From Halovivax cerinus (GTDB lineage: Archaea; Halobacteriota; Halobacteria; Halobacteriales; Natrialbaceae): 64,000 nucleotides of DNA. Under the pieces are notes generated by a model. That model made no database searches and was not told where the DNA came from. It saw only the letters and a list, made by a program, of their open reading frames with translations. Shown here in pieces: positions 1 to 8,327 of the stretch. The DNA is taken from assembly GCF_024498195.1 (NCBI RefSeq), contig NZ_CP101824.1, positions 1,736,001-1,800,000 on the forward strand, written 5' to 3'. The first letter of the stretch is position 1, and each line of letters starts with the position of its first letter. The position numbers were made by a program, and so were the translations under genes.

Positions 1-87
1 TTCCCCACCGCCGGCGCGCTGAACCCCACCCTGACAATCGCCGCGGTCGCGCTCAGGTGCGCCGACCACGTCGAGGCGGCGCTGTGA
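1..87 (+). CDS. GMC-type oxidoreductase, C-terminal end (partial)
   Basis: Only the last 28 codons are in the window, read in frame from base 1 to the TGA at 85-87. The tail begins PTAGALNPTLTIAAVALRCA. A proline-threonine-x-G-x-x-NPTLT stretch followed by an alanine-rich helix is the usual C-terminus of GMC-family FAD-dependent dehydrogenases (glucose/choline oxidase superfamily), where the conserved Asn-Pro lies near the active site. The substrate cannot be told from this fragment. It ends 13 bases before an iron-box-like operator of the next gene, so it is probably a separate transcription unit. Confidence 0.6.
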   Translation, partial: FPTAGALNPTLTIAAVALRCADHVEAAL

Positions 88-100
88 CGCTCAGCGATTG

Positions 101-116
101 TTTAGGCAAACCTAAA
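101..116. promoter_or_regulatory. DtxR/SirR-type iron box in the GT2 promoter
   Basis: Inverted repeat TTTAGG-CAAA-CCTAAA with 6-bp perfect arms and a 4-bp spacer. It directly abuts and overlaps an A/T-rich TATA-like stretch (about 113-121), some 30 bases before the ATG at 149, so a bound protein would block the core promoter. The TTAGG/CCTAA half-sites match the known DtxR/IdeR-type consensus, and DtxR-family proteins (Idr1/Idr2, SirR) control iron genes in haloarchaea. Three sister sites occur at 4662, 5861 and 7036. Confidence 0.75.
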
Positions 117-148
117 AATATAAGGCCGGCCGGCCGAGAGTACCGGCA

Positions 149-1045
149 ATGAGTACCCTCGATGCGGACTCGACGGACGGCGGCACCGACGAAGAACCGA
201 CCGACGCTGGCGGATCGACGCCGGTAGACACCGATCCCGGCACAACCGAGGAAGCAACGAGCACCGAGACGACCGATGCCGGGGTTGGAGCTGCGACGGA
301 CGATACAGGGGCTGGAACCGAGTCAGCCGCTACAGGGGCTGGAGCCGAGACGGCCGCGACGGACGACGCGTTCACCTTCGCCGACGTGAGCGTCGTGATG
401 GGAACCTACAACGAGGAGGCGGCCATCGGCACCGTCCTCGACGACATTGCAGAGGTGACCGACGGCGAGGCCGAGGTAGTCTGCGTCGACGGGTCCAGCG
501 ACCGGACGCCCGAGATCGCTCGCGAGCGCGGCGCCACGGTGATCGAACAGGAACCGCAGGGCTACGGCGTCGCCGTCCGGGAGGCGATCCTGGCACCCGA
601 CCGCCCAATCGTCGTCACGACCGACTGTGACGACACCTACCCGATGGAGCAGCTGCCCGAGTTCCTCGAACTGATCAACGAGGGCTACGACGTCGTCAGC
701 GGTGACCGCCTCTACCACGGCGCCGAGGCGATGCCCGCGTTCAACCGCTTCGGCAACCACGCCTTCGCCGCCGTCGCGAGCGTCCTCATGGGCACTCGCG
801 TCCACGACACCACGACGGGAATGCGCGCGTACCGCCGCACGGTCGTCGAGGACATCGAGTGGACCGAGAACACCGGCCTCTCGGCGGAACTGCTGATTCG
901 GCCCCTGATGCGCGGCTACGATATCCGCGAACACCCGATCGCCTACGGCGAGCGCGCCGGCGAGACGAAACTCGACCCGCTCCAGGGGGGTGCCGCCATC
1001 GCGAAATCCATCGTGAAGGTCGCCCTCGAAGAGCGGTTCCGGTAA
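149..1045 (+). CDS. GT2 family glycosyltransferase (dolichyl-phosphate sugar synthase-like)
   Basis: This 298-aa soluble protein has an unusual ~75-residue acidic, Thr/Asp/Ala/Gly-rich N-terminal tail that contains a short tandem duplication (about 302-356). The GT-A fold starts at about residue 80 (VSVVMGTYNEE) and carries VDGSSDRT and the metal-binding DxD in TTDCDDTYP (D159, D161). The C-terminal part (TGMRAYRR, GLSAELLIR) resembles DPM1-type enzymes that move a sugar from an NDP-sugar to polyprenyl phosphate. There is no membrane segment. It is divergent from, and shares an iron-box promoter with, the glycan cluster on the minus strand to its right. The sugar is not predictable. Start ATG chosen because it lies about 30 bases after the TATA-like element. 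Confidence 0.85.
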   Translation: MSTLDADSTDGGTDEEPTDAGGSTPVDTDPGTTEEATSTETTDAGVGAATDDTGAGTESAATGAGAETAATDDAFTFADVSVVMGTYNEEAAIGTVLDDIAEVTDGEAEVVCVDGSSDRTPEIARERGATVIEQEPQGYGVAVREAILAPDRPIVVTTDCDDTYPMEQLPEFLELINEGYDVVSGDRLYHGAEAMPAFNRFGNHAFAAVASVLMGTRVHDTTTGMRAYRRTVVEDIEWTENTGLSAELLIRPLMRGYDIREHPIAYGERAGETKLDPLQGGAAIAKSIVKVALEERFR

Positions 1046-1156
1046 CCGGTCGCGTCGACGTCGCTGTTTTTGTCCCCTCGACCCGACAGTGCGTCACCTG
1101 TCCCACAGCGACGATTGCAACGACTCGGGCGAGACTCCCGCCTCGTCAACGTCCGT

Positions 1157-3502
1157 TCACTCCCGAACGTCCAGCTCGGTCTCGAAGGAGACGCCGTCGA
1201 GGTACAGGTCGGGCTGTCCGGGGACGTAGGTTCCCTCGTCCGCACACCGCGAGACGAGCGTGCACACGGTTCGCTCCGCCGGCCAGAGCACCTCGACGGC
1301 CTCGTCGGTACTCCGCACGGGGACCTCCTGGCGGTAGGTGAGCGACGACCCGGCCGTCTCGTACATCGTCACCGTGAGGGCCAACTCGTCGACTTCCTCG
1401 AGCGCGACCGACCCGTTCTCGACCGTCTCGGTCGACCCCGCCCCGTTTTCGGCGGACTCAGCCGACTCCGCCCCGTCATCGGCGGACTCGGCCGACTCCG
1501 CTCCATCGCCCGCCGTCTCGTTGGAGCCGGTCCCGTCGTCGACGGTTACCAGTTCGGCGCGACCGTCCGTGACTCGCCACTCGACGGTAACCGCGTCGCC
1601 GGGCTCGTGTACCCGGTGGGTGGCCGTCTCGCCGTCGGACGTTTCGAGGCGTACGATCGCACTCTCGACGGTGGTGAGGGTGCCGACGCGGGTTTCGCCG
1701 TCGACGCTCGTGCCCTCCCGGAGCGTTACCTCCTGGAGCGTCGGCACGTACTCGTCGTCGGGGTCGGGCGACCACTCGCCGTGGGCGGCGTAGCGGTAGT
1801 AGGTGCGCTCGGGATAGGCGTCTAACACCGCGAAGTCTCGTTCGACGCCGCCGTCCAGGGCGTACACCACTTCGCCGTCGAGGCCTGGGTCGTTGCGCAG
1901 CGCCTGGAACGGGTGGCCGAGCCACTGCCCGTACTCCGGCGGGAGGAACACGAGTGCGTTCTCGAGGTCCGCCTCCTCGAACGGTTCGTAGGCCGTCTCG
2001 AACGTCTCGGTGTGTTCGGCGTGGCGCTCGACCGGTGTCGAGACGATCGCGGCGTTGGCGCCGCCGATCGCGAGCGCACTCACGAGCGCGACGGCGATGG
2101 CCACCCGCCGCGCACCGTTCGTTGAGGTGTGCGCGGCCAGCCACGCGTGGACGCGTCCGCGACGGAGGGTCCGCCAGGCTGCGACGAGTGCGACCCCCGC
2201 GAACACCGCGAGGACGGGGAGTGTGTCGAAGTAGTAGTACGGCCCGAACTGCGAGATGAGGCCGTCGGTCGGGTCGGTCATGGTCGCGAGCGCGTTTCGG
2301 TTCCCCCAGAACGCCAGATTCCCGAGAACGACCGCCGGCAGGACACCGGCGAGGAGGACGCCGGCGGTCCGACGGTGACCGGCGTCGTCGGCGCTACCCG
2401 TCGTGAGGATGCCGTCCGGTATCCACCGGCGAACGGCGAGTCCGAGCCCGCAGACGGCCAGGAGTGTGCCGAGCGGGCCCGCGGTCATCCAGCGGGCCGC
2501 GTAGTACTGAAGGACGTACCCGTTCGATTCGAGCGCGAGCGTCGGCGTGTAGTCGATGCTGTGGTCCAGCAACTCCCGACGGCCGAAGCCGGGGCCGTCC
2601 ATGGGGGCGAACGCCTGGTAGGGGAACACGAGCGGCGAGCCGGTGACGCGGGCGTTGTACGCGAGCGTCAGCGCGACGAACGAGAGCCCGAGCACGCCCG
2701 TGAGCACGTTGCGCCGAATCGGATCGGGGAGCGGACGCCGGACGGCGCCGACGCCCTCGCGACGGACGGTCGCCACGACCTGCCACAGCGCGTGGGCGAC
2801 GAACGGTGTGGCGAACAGCACCGCCGTGTACGGTCGGGCGAAAAAGGCCAGCCCGACGGCGACGCCCGCCGCCGCGGCGCTCGGGAGCGAGGCGGTGCGG
2901 ACGCCGCGGAGGTAGGCGACGGCGAACAGCAGGTTCAGGAACGTCGTCGGCGCGTAGGGTAAAAATACCGAGGAGGTGAGCAGCGCGAGCGGCGAAGCGG
3001 CGAAGACGGCTGCGGCGACGACGCCGACCGAGCGGTCGAAGATCGCCGATCCAAGGACGTAGACCAGCGCCGCGTTACCCGCCGCCACGACCGCGAGCGT
3101 CACTCGCGGTTCGCCGAAGAGCGCCATCGAGATTGCGAACATCCCCGAGGGAACCGGACTGTACTTCGGATAGAGGCGGCCGCCGTCCTGGACGAAGAAC
3201 CAGGGACGGACGGCGTCGGCGAGTGGGCCCGCATGGAGCTCCACCTGCCCCTCCAGGAGCATCGCGGCCTGCAGCAGGTAGACGGCCTCGTCGTCGTTGG
3301 TCGAGTGGTACGGAAAGAGGCGCGTGGCGAGGACGAACACCGCCAGCCCCGCGAGGAGTGAGACGGTGAGTGCGAGCAGGCGGTAGCGGTCCGTCGACGT
3401 CAGTTCGCCCGCAACGAGGCGACGGCCGAATCGGCGGCCGCGCCGGACGGACTGGCGACCGCAGTCGAGGAGTAGTCGGGATGGGGAACGGGGCTGGGAC
3501 AC
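1157..3502 (-). CDS. GT-C membrane glycosyltransferase (GT39/ArnT-like)
   Basis: The protein is 781 aa. The first ~490 residues are a multi-pass membrane domain. A short luminal loop after the first helix carries acidic NDDEAVY (D70, D71, E72), the position of the catalytic Asp-Glu in GT-C enzymes of the PMT/ArnT group, which use polyprenyl-phosphate sugars. The remaining ~290 residues are a predicted extracellular domain with a Ser/Glu/Ala/Gly-rich duplicated linker near residues 665-700. It starts 25 bases after the iron-binding-protein gene stop and has no obvious promoter, so it is probably cotranscribed from the iron-box promoter at 4662. Likely role (inference): transfer of a lipid-linked sugar to an outer-surface acceptor. 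Acceptor unknown. Confidence 0.75.
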   Translation of the reverse strand: MSQPRSPSRLLLDCGRQSVRRGRRFGRRLVAGELTSTDRYRLLALTVSLLAGLAVFVLATRLFPYHSTNDDEAVYLLQAAMLLEGQVELHAGPLADAVRPWFFVQDGGRLYPKYSPVPSGMFAISMALFGEPRVTLAVVAAGNAALVYVLGSAIFDRSVGVVAAAVFAASPLALLTSSVFLPYAPTTFLNLLFAVAYLRGVRTASLPSAAAAGVAVGLAFFARPYTAVLFATPFVAHALWQVVATVRREGVGAVRRPLPDPIRRNVLTGVLGLSFVALTLAYNARVTGSPLVFPYQAFAPMDGPGFGRRELLDHSIDYTPTLALESNGYVLQYYAARWMTAGPLGTLLAVCGLGLAVRRWIPDGILTTGSADDAGHRRTAGVLLAGVLPAVVLGNLAFWGNRNALATMTDPTDGLISQFGPYYYFDTLPVLAVFAGVALVAAWRTLRRGRVHAWLAAHTSTNGARRVAIAVALVSALAIGGANAAIVSTPVERHAEHTETFETAYEPFEEADLENALVFLPPEYGQWLGHPFQALRNDPGLDGEVVYALDGGVERDFAVLDAYPERTYYRYAAHGEWSPDPDDEYVPTLQEVTLREGTSVDGETRVGTLTTVESAIVRLETSDGETATHRVHEPGDAVTVEWRVTDGRAELVTVDDGTGSNETAGDGAESAESADDGAESAESAENGAGSTETVENGSVALEEVDELALTVTMYETAGSSLTYRQEVPVRSTDEAVEVLWPAERTVCTLVSRCADEGTYVPGQPDLYLDGVSFETELDVRE

Positions 3503-3527
3503 GAATTGAGTGGGGAGTGACGCTCGC

Positions 3528-4658
3528 TCAGACCGGGACGCCTGCGTCGCGCATGAGTTCGATCGTCCCCTCGACGTCTGAAAGTTGTGTCGGGTCGACG
3601 TCGGGAGTGTTCAGTTCGTCGGCGCTCGGGAGTTCGCCGACGGGGTCGACTCCCTCGATGACGGGGTACTCGTACGTCCGGCCCGCGAAGTACGCCTGGG
3701 CCTCCCCCGAGAGGAGGTGGCGGACGAAATTCTCGGCGAGTTCGGGCTGATCGGACTGGTCGATAACCGTGGCGCCGGCGACGTCGAAGGTCGCGCCCGC
3801 GTCGCCGTCGGTGAACGCCGTCGACACTGGCGCGTCGGGGTTCCCGGCCAGATGGCGCTGGATGTAGTAGTGGTTGGCGAACCCGGCGTCGATCTCGCCG
3901 CTGGCGACCGCCCTGGTGACCTCGGACTCGTAGCTGTACTCCTGGACGCCCGAATCGAGGACGCCTTCGAGCCACGCCTTCGTCGCCTCGTCGCCATCGA
4001 GGATCCGCATGGACGTGACGAAGCCCTGGAACGAGCCGTAGGAGGGCGCCCAGCCCAGCTGACCGTCGAAGTCGCCCGCGAAGGCGTCGATCGAGTCCGG
4101 AATCTCGCTCTCGTCGTAGGCGTCGGTGTTGTAGGGGATCGTTCGGGCTCGTCCGGAGGTCCCGACCCAGTCGTCCGTGGCGAACGTCTCGTTGGCGACC
4201 ATCCCGGTCACGTCACTCGAGAGCGATCGGGTGCGTCCCTCGTCCGCGAGCGTCCCGAGCGCCCCGGAGTTGACGGTGAAGAAGACGTCGGCGGGCGTCG
4301 CCGACCCCTCCTCTAAGATCAGGTTGACGAGGTCGGCCGAGCCGCCGGGATTCTCCTCGACCGTGAAGTCGTCGTACCGGGATTCGAGGTGGGAGAGCAA
4401 TTCGCCGACGAGTGCCTGCCCGCGGGCGTTGTAGAGGACGAGTTCGCCCGCCAGATCTGGCAGGTCGTCCATCGGCGTACCGCCGGGTTCCGGAAAGCCC
4501 CGTCCGGAGCCGATCTGTCCGAAGAAGTCGTCGCCGTCGTCGTCGCCGTCGTCGGGATCGCCGATCAGTCCCCCACAACCGGCCAGCCCGACCGATCCGA
4601 GCGCCGCCGAGCTGGCGAGAAAGGTTCGACGTCCGCCATATCGTCGTTGCTGTGTCAT
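3528..4658 (-). CDS. Fe3+-type ABC transporter substrate-binding lipoprotein
   Basis: This 376-aa exported protein begins with a Tat signal (R10-R11-TFLA) and a lipobox LAGC (C28), so it should be anchored outside the membrane. An acidic DDGDDDGDD linker follows. The mature part reads ELVLYNARGQALVGELL and continues as a type-2 periplasmic-binding fold of the FbpA/FutA (iron) and thiamine group. Tyr-rich stretches such as NHYYIQRH fit tyrosine-based Fe3+ binding. No permease or ATPase gene lies beside it, which is odd for this family. An iron box sits 3 bases upstream of the ATG, supporting iron rather than thiamine as substrate. It heads a probable operon with the GT-C gene downstream. Confidence 0.8.
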   Translation of the reverse strand: MTQQRRYGGRRTFLASSAALGSVGLAGCGGLIGDPDDGDDDGDDFFGQIGSGRGFPEPGGTPMDDLPDLAGELVLYNARGQALVGELLSHLESRYDDFTVEENPGGSADLVNLILEEGSATPADVFFTVNSGALGTLADEGRTRSLSSDVTGMVANETFATDDWVGTSGRARTIPYNTDAYDESEIPDSIDAFAGDFDGQLGWAPSYGSFQGFVTSMRILDGDEATKAWLEGVLDSGVQEYSYESEVTRAVASGEIDAGFANHYYIQRHLAGNPDAPVSTAFTDGDAGATFDVAGATVIDQSDQPELAENFVRHLLSGEAQAYFAGRTYEYPVIEGVDPVGELPSADELNTPDVDPTQLSDVEGTIELMRDAGVPV

Positions 4659-4661
4659 GGT

Positions 4662-4677
4662 TTTAGGTTAACCTAAA
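4662..4677. promoter_or_regulatory. Perfect palindromic iron box before the iron-binding protein gene
   Basis: TTTAGGTTAACCTAAA is a perfect 16-bp palindrome 3 bases upstream of the minus-strand ATG at 4658. The overlapping A/T-rich TTTATTTA on the minus strand looks like the TATA element. A repressor here would cover both TATA and start site. It is the closest of the four sites to the DtxR-family consensus. Confidence 0.85.
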
Positions 4678-4682
4678 TAAAC

Positions 4683-5849
4683 TTATAGCCGTCGATCGAT
4701 CGTCGCGGGTCGGCGTGTTTCGAGCGCGTCGAGGCAGTCGAGCCAGTCTAACATGTACTCGCCGACGTGGGTCAGGAAGTCACCGTTCGTGAACTCGTCC
4801 CACTCGCCACTGGCGAGTTCGCGCCCCATCGCCTCGAAGACCTCGGTGTAGGAGTCGGCACCGTGACCGACATCGTCGATCAGCTCCCAGAGGTGCTCGT
4901 TGAGTTCGAGTCCCGGCACCTCGTTGTTCAGATCGTCGAACGTCGAACGTGGGGCCTTGTTGTGCTTACACAGCGGTGTTCCGTTGTAGATTCGCTTCCC
5001 GAGCACGTCGCAGGCCCGCTTGAGGAAGACGCCCGACCAGATGTCGTCGAAGCGGCCGACGTCCCAGGCGTTGTCGTCCATCGGCAACTGGTAGAACGCC
5101 GGGATCACCTCGCGGCGGAAGGCGAGGTTCATCGAGCAGACTGTGAGGTAGTTCCCGCGCGCGGCGACGAAGTCGTCCCCGAAGTCCGCACGCGTCGTCC
5201 GCGTCTCGGCCTGCCCTTTTAGGTCGCCGTCCATCAGGATCCTGACGGCGTCTAAGTCCGGAACGTTCGTCCACAGTCCTTGCGAGGCGACGACCTCGCC
5301 GGAGTCGATCGTCGTCGTGTCCGTCTCGACAGTCTCGTCCATCGCGGCGTAGGGATACCCACGCGGGTAGAGCCCGTGGTCCTCGGCGTTCTGGTAGAGG
5401 ACGTTCACCCACCCCTCGTCGGAGGATACTTCCTCGATCTCGCCCTCGTAGCCCAGATTCTGCAGGTGCGTTCCGAAGAAGTCCACGTCGTCGTGCGGGA
5501 GGGTATCGTCGTCGATGAAGACGCCGAGTTCGAAGTCCTCGTTCGCCCACATGTAGAGCAGACCGAAACTCGTCTCGGCGTGACTCGCGGCCGGCACGAC
5601 GTGACTGTACTGTTCGATCCCGTGGGATTCGTACCACTCATCGCGTCGACTGCCGTCGAAGACCTCGCCGGAGACGGAGAGCTCGTCGAGCATCGACTGC
5701 ATCTCGTCGGTCTCGCAGAAGTCTTCGGTCACGAGCAGGAAGTGCAGCCGCGAGACGTCGAACCCGTGATCCCGGGCGTTCTCGACGTACGAGCGTACAC
5801 ACTCGTACTCCCGGATCGTCGGGACGATCACACAGATGTCGGGTGCCAT
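4683..5849 (-). CDS. RGP-family protein (UDP-sugar mutase / alpha-1,4-glucan-protein synthase-like)
   Basis: The protein is 388 aa and soluble. It begins ICVIVPTIREYE and has an acidic triad FIDDD (113-115), like the DxD motif of plant reversibly glycosylated polypeptides. Further on come CSMNLAFRREVIPAFYQLP, GRFDDIWSG and a basic LCKHNKAPRSTFDDL stretch, all landmarks of the RGP family (PF03214). Plant members interconvert UDP-arabinopyranose and UDP-arabinofuranose and self-glycosylate. Haloarchaeal members are usually labelled alpha-1,4-glucan-protein synthase without proof. It has its own iron-box promoter and ends 24 bases before the next ATG. A role in making a furanose donor for the neighbouring transferases is inference. 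Confidence 0.8.
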   Translation of the reverse strand: MAPDICVIVPTIREYECVRSYVENARDHGFDVSRLHFLLVTEDFCETDEMQSMLDELSVSGEVFDGSRRDEWYESHGIEQYSHVVPAASHAETSFGLLYMWANEDFELGVFIDDDTLPHDDVDFFGTHLQNLGYEGEIEEVSSDEGWVNVLYQNAEDHGLYPRGYPYAAMDETVETDTTTIDSGEVVASQGLWTNVPDLDAVRILMDGDLKGQAETRTTRADFGDDFVAARGNYLTVCSMNLAFRREVIPAFYQLPMDDNAWDVGRFDDIWSGVFLKRACDVLGKRIYNGTPLCKHNKAPRSTFDDLNNEVPGLELNEHLWELIDDVGHGADSYTEVFEAMGRELASGEWDEFTNGDFLTHVGEYMLDWLDCLDALETRRPATIDRRL

Positions 5850-5860
5850 TACTCACAGGA

Positions 5861-5878
5861 TTTTAGGCCAACCTAAAA
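5861..5878. promoter_or_regulatory. Iron box in the RGP gene promoter, overlapping the upstream stop codon
   Basis: TTTTAGG-CCAA-CCTAAAA has 7-bp perfect arms and the same 4-bp spacer as its sister sites. It lies 11-28 bases upstream of the minus-strand ATG at 5849. The stop codon of the flippase-like gene (5873-5875) is inside it, so coding end and operator share bases. Confidence 0.8.
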
Positions 5879-7012
5879 AGCGTGCCGATCCCTGTCGACC
5901 GGCTCGGAATCTCCACGGACCGCCGCCGCGGAGAGGCCGAGACCGATGGCAGCCAGTGCACCGCCGGCCAGCGTAAGCACGTTCTTTAGCGCGTGGTCGA
6001 GGACGGCTGCGGCGAGTGCGGTCCCCGCACCGACCGGCGCGAGCGCGACCACGATCGCGGTAAAGGCTGCCTCGTAGAGGCCGATTCCGCCCTGTGAGAG
6101 CGGGAGGACCTTCGCGAGGTTGCCGACGCTCACTGCGATCGAACCGACGACGATCACCGACGGGTCGGCGAGTCCGGGTTCGACGGCGAGTAGCACCAGA
6201 ACGGCCGTGGCGACGTCGAGGAGCCAGATCGCGAGGCTCGATGTACCGACGACGAGCAGCGTTCGCGGACGTTCGATCACCTGACCGACGTCGACCGCGA
6301 TCCGACTGAACCACTCGGCTACACTCGACACCCGTGTCGACCCGGCCGCGCGGACGCGAAGCCACGCTCCAACTCGTGTTCCGAGACGGGTCCGCGCCAG
6401 GATCACGAGGCCGACGCAGGCGCCGACGGCCCCAAGCGCCACGGACCCGGCGGCGACGACGATCGGTCCCGACCGATCGGTCGCCGAGACCAGCGTCGCC
6501 GGCTCGGCCCCGCCGCCCAGCAGGAGCCAGCAGACGGCGCCGCCCGCGATCACCGTGATCGCGACAAGGTCGAAGAGTCGTTCGACGACCAGGGCAGCGA
6601 TTCCGGCGCTGTAGGGGACGTCGGCGGATTCGTGTGCGACGTATGCGCGCACGGGATCGCCCGCGCGGGCCGGGACGACGAGGTTCGCCGCCTGACTCGC
6701 GAAGACGGCCGCCGTCGATAGCGCGGTGCCAACGACGGCGGAGAGCGGCGAGAGCAGGTCGGCGTACCGCTGCCCGCGAAGCGGCCACGACGCGGCGTAT
6801 ACGACCGCCGCCAGTGCCACCAGTGCCGGGTCGGCACTCGCCAGCGCGTCGAGGACTGCGCCCTCGCCGAGTCGGCGCGCGGTGACGACGAGCGCACCGA
6901 TCAGGAAGAACGAGCCGAGAACTGGTCCGTACCGACGACCGAGCCGGACCAGCCGGTCGCGTGGCGTCGACTGGTCGGAACGGGCACCCGCTTCCGCCGT
7001 CTGCACGCCCAT
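5873..7012 (-). CDS. LPG-synthase-TM / flippase-like integral membrane protein
   Basis: The protein is 379 aa and about 8 hydrophobic segments span its length. Landmarks include LRGQRYADLLSPLS, ARAGDPVRAYVAH and PLSQGGIGLYEAAF, the last being a signature of the lysylphosphatidylglycerol-synthase transmembrane domain (PF03706/UPF0104), the same domain found in AglD C-termini. Proteins with this domain next to dolichyl-phosphate-sugar synthases are often proposed to flip or help handle lipid-linked sugars. Function here is therefore inference from family and context. It is flanked upstream by its own, slightly imperfect iron box and is read in the same direction as the rest of the cluster. Confidence 0.75.
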   Translation of the reverse strand: MGVQTAEAGARSDQSTPRDRLVRLGRRYGPVLGSFFLIGALVVTARRLGEGAVLDALASADPALVALAAVVYAASWPLRGQRYADLLSPLSAVVGTALSTAAVFASQAANLVVPARAGDPVRAYVAHESADVPYSAGIAALVVERLFDLVAITVIAGGAVCWLLLGGGAEPATLVSATDRSGPIVVAAGSVALGAVGACVGLVILARTRLGTRVGAWLRVRAAGSTRVSSVAEWFSRIAVDVGQVIERPRTLLVVGTSSLAIWLLDVATAVLVLLAVEPGLADPSVIVVGSIAVSVGNLAKVLPLSQGGIGLYEAAFTAIVVALAPVGAGTALAAAVLDHALKNVLTLAGGALAAIGLGLSAAAVRGDSEPVDRDRHAF

Positions 7013-7035
7013 GGTTGGGCTGTCCGTCCCAGATA

Positions 7036-7051
7036 TTTAAGCACACCTAAA
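7036..7051. promoter_or_regulatory. Imperfect iron box in the flippase-like gene promoter
   Basis: TTTAAG-CACA-CCTAAA matches the sister sites except for one base in the left arm and keeps the 4-bp spacer. It lies 24-39 bases upstream of the minus-strand ATG at 7012 and overlaps a TATA-like CTTAAATAT on that strand. Confidence 0.6.
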
Positions 7052-7136
7052 ACGCGACCATGGCCTGGACCGAGCGCTCGTTCGAACGATCTGGCGGTTT
7101 TACCCATGCTCTCGACCGCACTCGCCGTAGCTCGCA

Positions 7137-8060
7137 CTAGTCTTCGAGCAACTCCCGCGTGGCCGTTCTGACCGCCTGGTCGCTCGAGCGCTCGGGCTCC
7201 CAGCCGAGAGCCGCGAGTTTTTCGATCGAGAGGCGCATCTTTGGGACGTCACCGGTCCAGCCCCGATCCCCGCCGGTGTACTCGAACGCCGGGTCGAGCC
7301 CCATTTCGTCGGCGACGATGGCGGCGATCCGATCGACCGACGTGGTCGTCCGGGCCCCAAGGTTGAACGTGTTCATCGCCTCGTCGGCGGTCGCGACCAC
7401 GTGGAAGATGGCGTCGAGACAGTCTTCGACGTGCAGGTAAGACTTCTCCTGGCGCCCGTCACCGAGGATCGTGAGCGATGCCGGGTCTGCCCGCAATTTC
7501 TCGATGAAGTCGGGAATCACGGCGCCGCGCAGTCGTGACCCGACCACGTTCGCGAAGCGGACGTTCCAGACGGTGAGATCGTGACTGTGGGCCCGGACGG
7601 AAAGCAGCCCCTCGTCCGCGAGTTTACTCGCCCCGTAGGCGCTGATCGGCTCGAGCGGCGCGTAGTCCTCGGGCGTCGGGCGGGGTGCCTCGCCGTAGAC
7701 GGTCGACGACGAGGTGTAGAGCAGTTCGGTCACGTCGGCGTCGGCCATCGCCTGGAGCACCGTGCGTGTCATGCGGGTGTTGTCCTCGAACTGTGCGTAC
7801 GGCCGATCGATGTCGACGTGCTTCGAGGCCGCGAGGTGTGCGACCCGGTCGATTCCGGCGAGCCACCCATCGAGCGCATCCGGTTCGCGGAGATCGGCCT
7901 GGACGACCGTGGTCGCGTCGGGAAGTCGGTCCGCGTCACCGTTCGAAAAATCGTCGACGACGGTGACGTCTGCACCGCCGTCGACCAACCGCTCTACCAG
8001 GTGCGACCCGATGAACCCCGCGCCGCCGGTCACGAGGACCCGTCCACTGGAGAGATCCAT
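7137..8060 (-). CDS. NAD-dependent NDP-sugar epimerase/dehydratase (extended SDR)
   Basis: With the ATG at 8060 the protein is 307 aa and opens directly with the Rossmann motif VLVTGGAGFIGSHL. An in-frame extension to 8177 exists but is unlikely because the family starts at the dinucleotide fold. TSSSTVYGE and SAYGASK supply the catalytic Ser/Thr and YxxxK. NVVGSRLRGAVIPDFI is typical of UDP-glucose/galactose 4-epimerase-like enzymes. It should supply a nucleotide sugar to the adjacent glycosyltransferases. No iron box is seen in front of it, so it may be expressed independently. It ends about 125 bases before the flippase-like start. Confidence 0.85.
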   Translation of the reverse strand: MDLSSGRVLVTGGAGFIGSHLVERLVDGGADVTVVDDFSNGDADRLPDATTVVQADLREPDALDGWLAGIDRVAHLAASKHVDIDRPYAQFEDNTRMTRTVLQAMADADVTELLYTSSSTVYGEAPRPTPEDYAPLEPISAYGASKLADEGLLSVRAHSHDLTVWNVRFANVVGSRLRGAVIPDFIEKLRADPASLTILGDGRQEKSYLHVEDCLDAIFHVVATADEAMNTFNLGARTTTSVDRIAAIVADEMGLDPAFEYTGGDRGWTGDVPKMRLSIEKLAALGWEPERSSDQAVRTATRELLED

Positions 8061-8285
8061 ACCCGACCATCGAGGGTCTCGAAAATAGTCCTGCTGTTCT
8101 CTGCAGGACACCGTGATCCGGCGGGTGGACCGCCCCTCTCCTGAACTTAAATCCCTGAATCGACCGGCCGTCCACACGTTCTTCGGAATGCGAATCTTTC
8201 ACAATATTCTCGGCTGTGGTCGTTCAGTCTGCGGGTTTTACGATAGCGAATCTACGCTCGGCCTCGGCTCTCCTGTCCCGAGTAG

Positions 8286-8298
8286 CGAAACCTTTATG
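8286..8298 (+). promoter_or_regulatory. Thermosome core promoter (BRE plus TATA-like)
   Basis: CGAAACCTTTATG combines a purine-rich BRE-like CGAAA with a TTTATG box about 30-35 bases upstream of the ATG at 8328. This spacing gives a leaderless or very short-leader mRNA, as is common for haloarchaeal heat-shock-responsive cct genes. Confidence 0.6.
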
Positions 8299-8327
8299 TA
8301 GAAGGACAAACAACGAATCGTTTGAGT

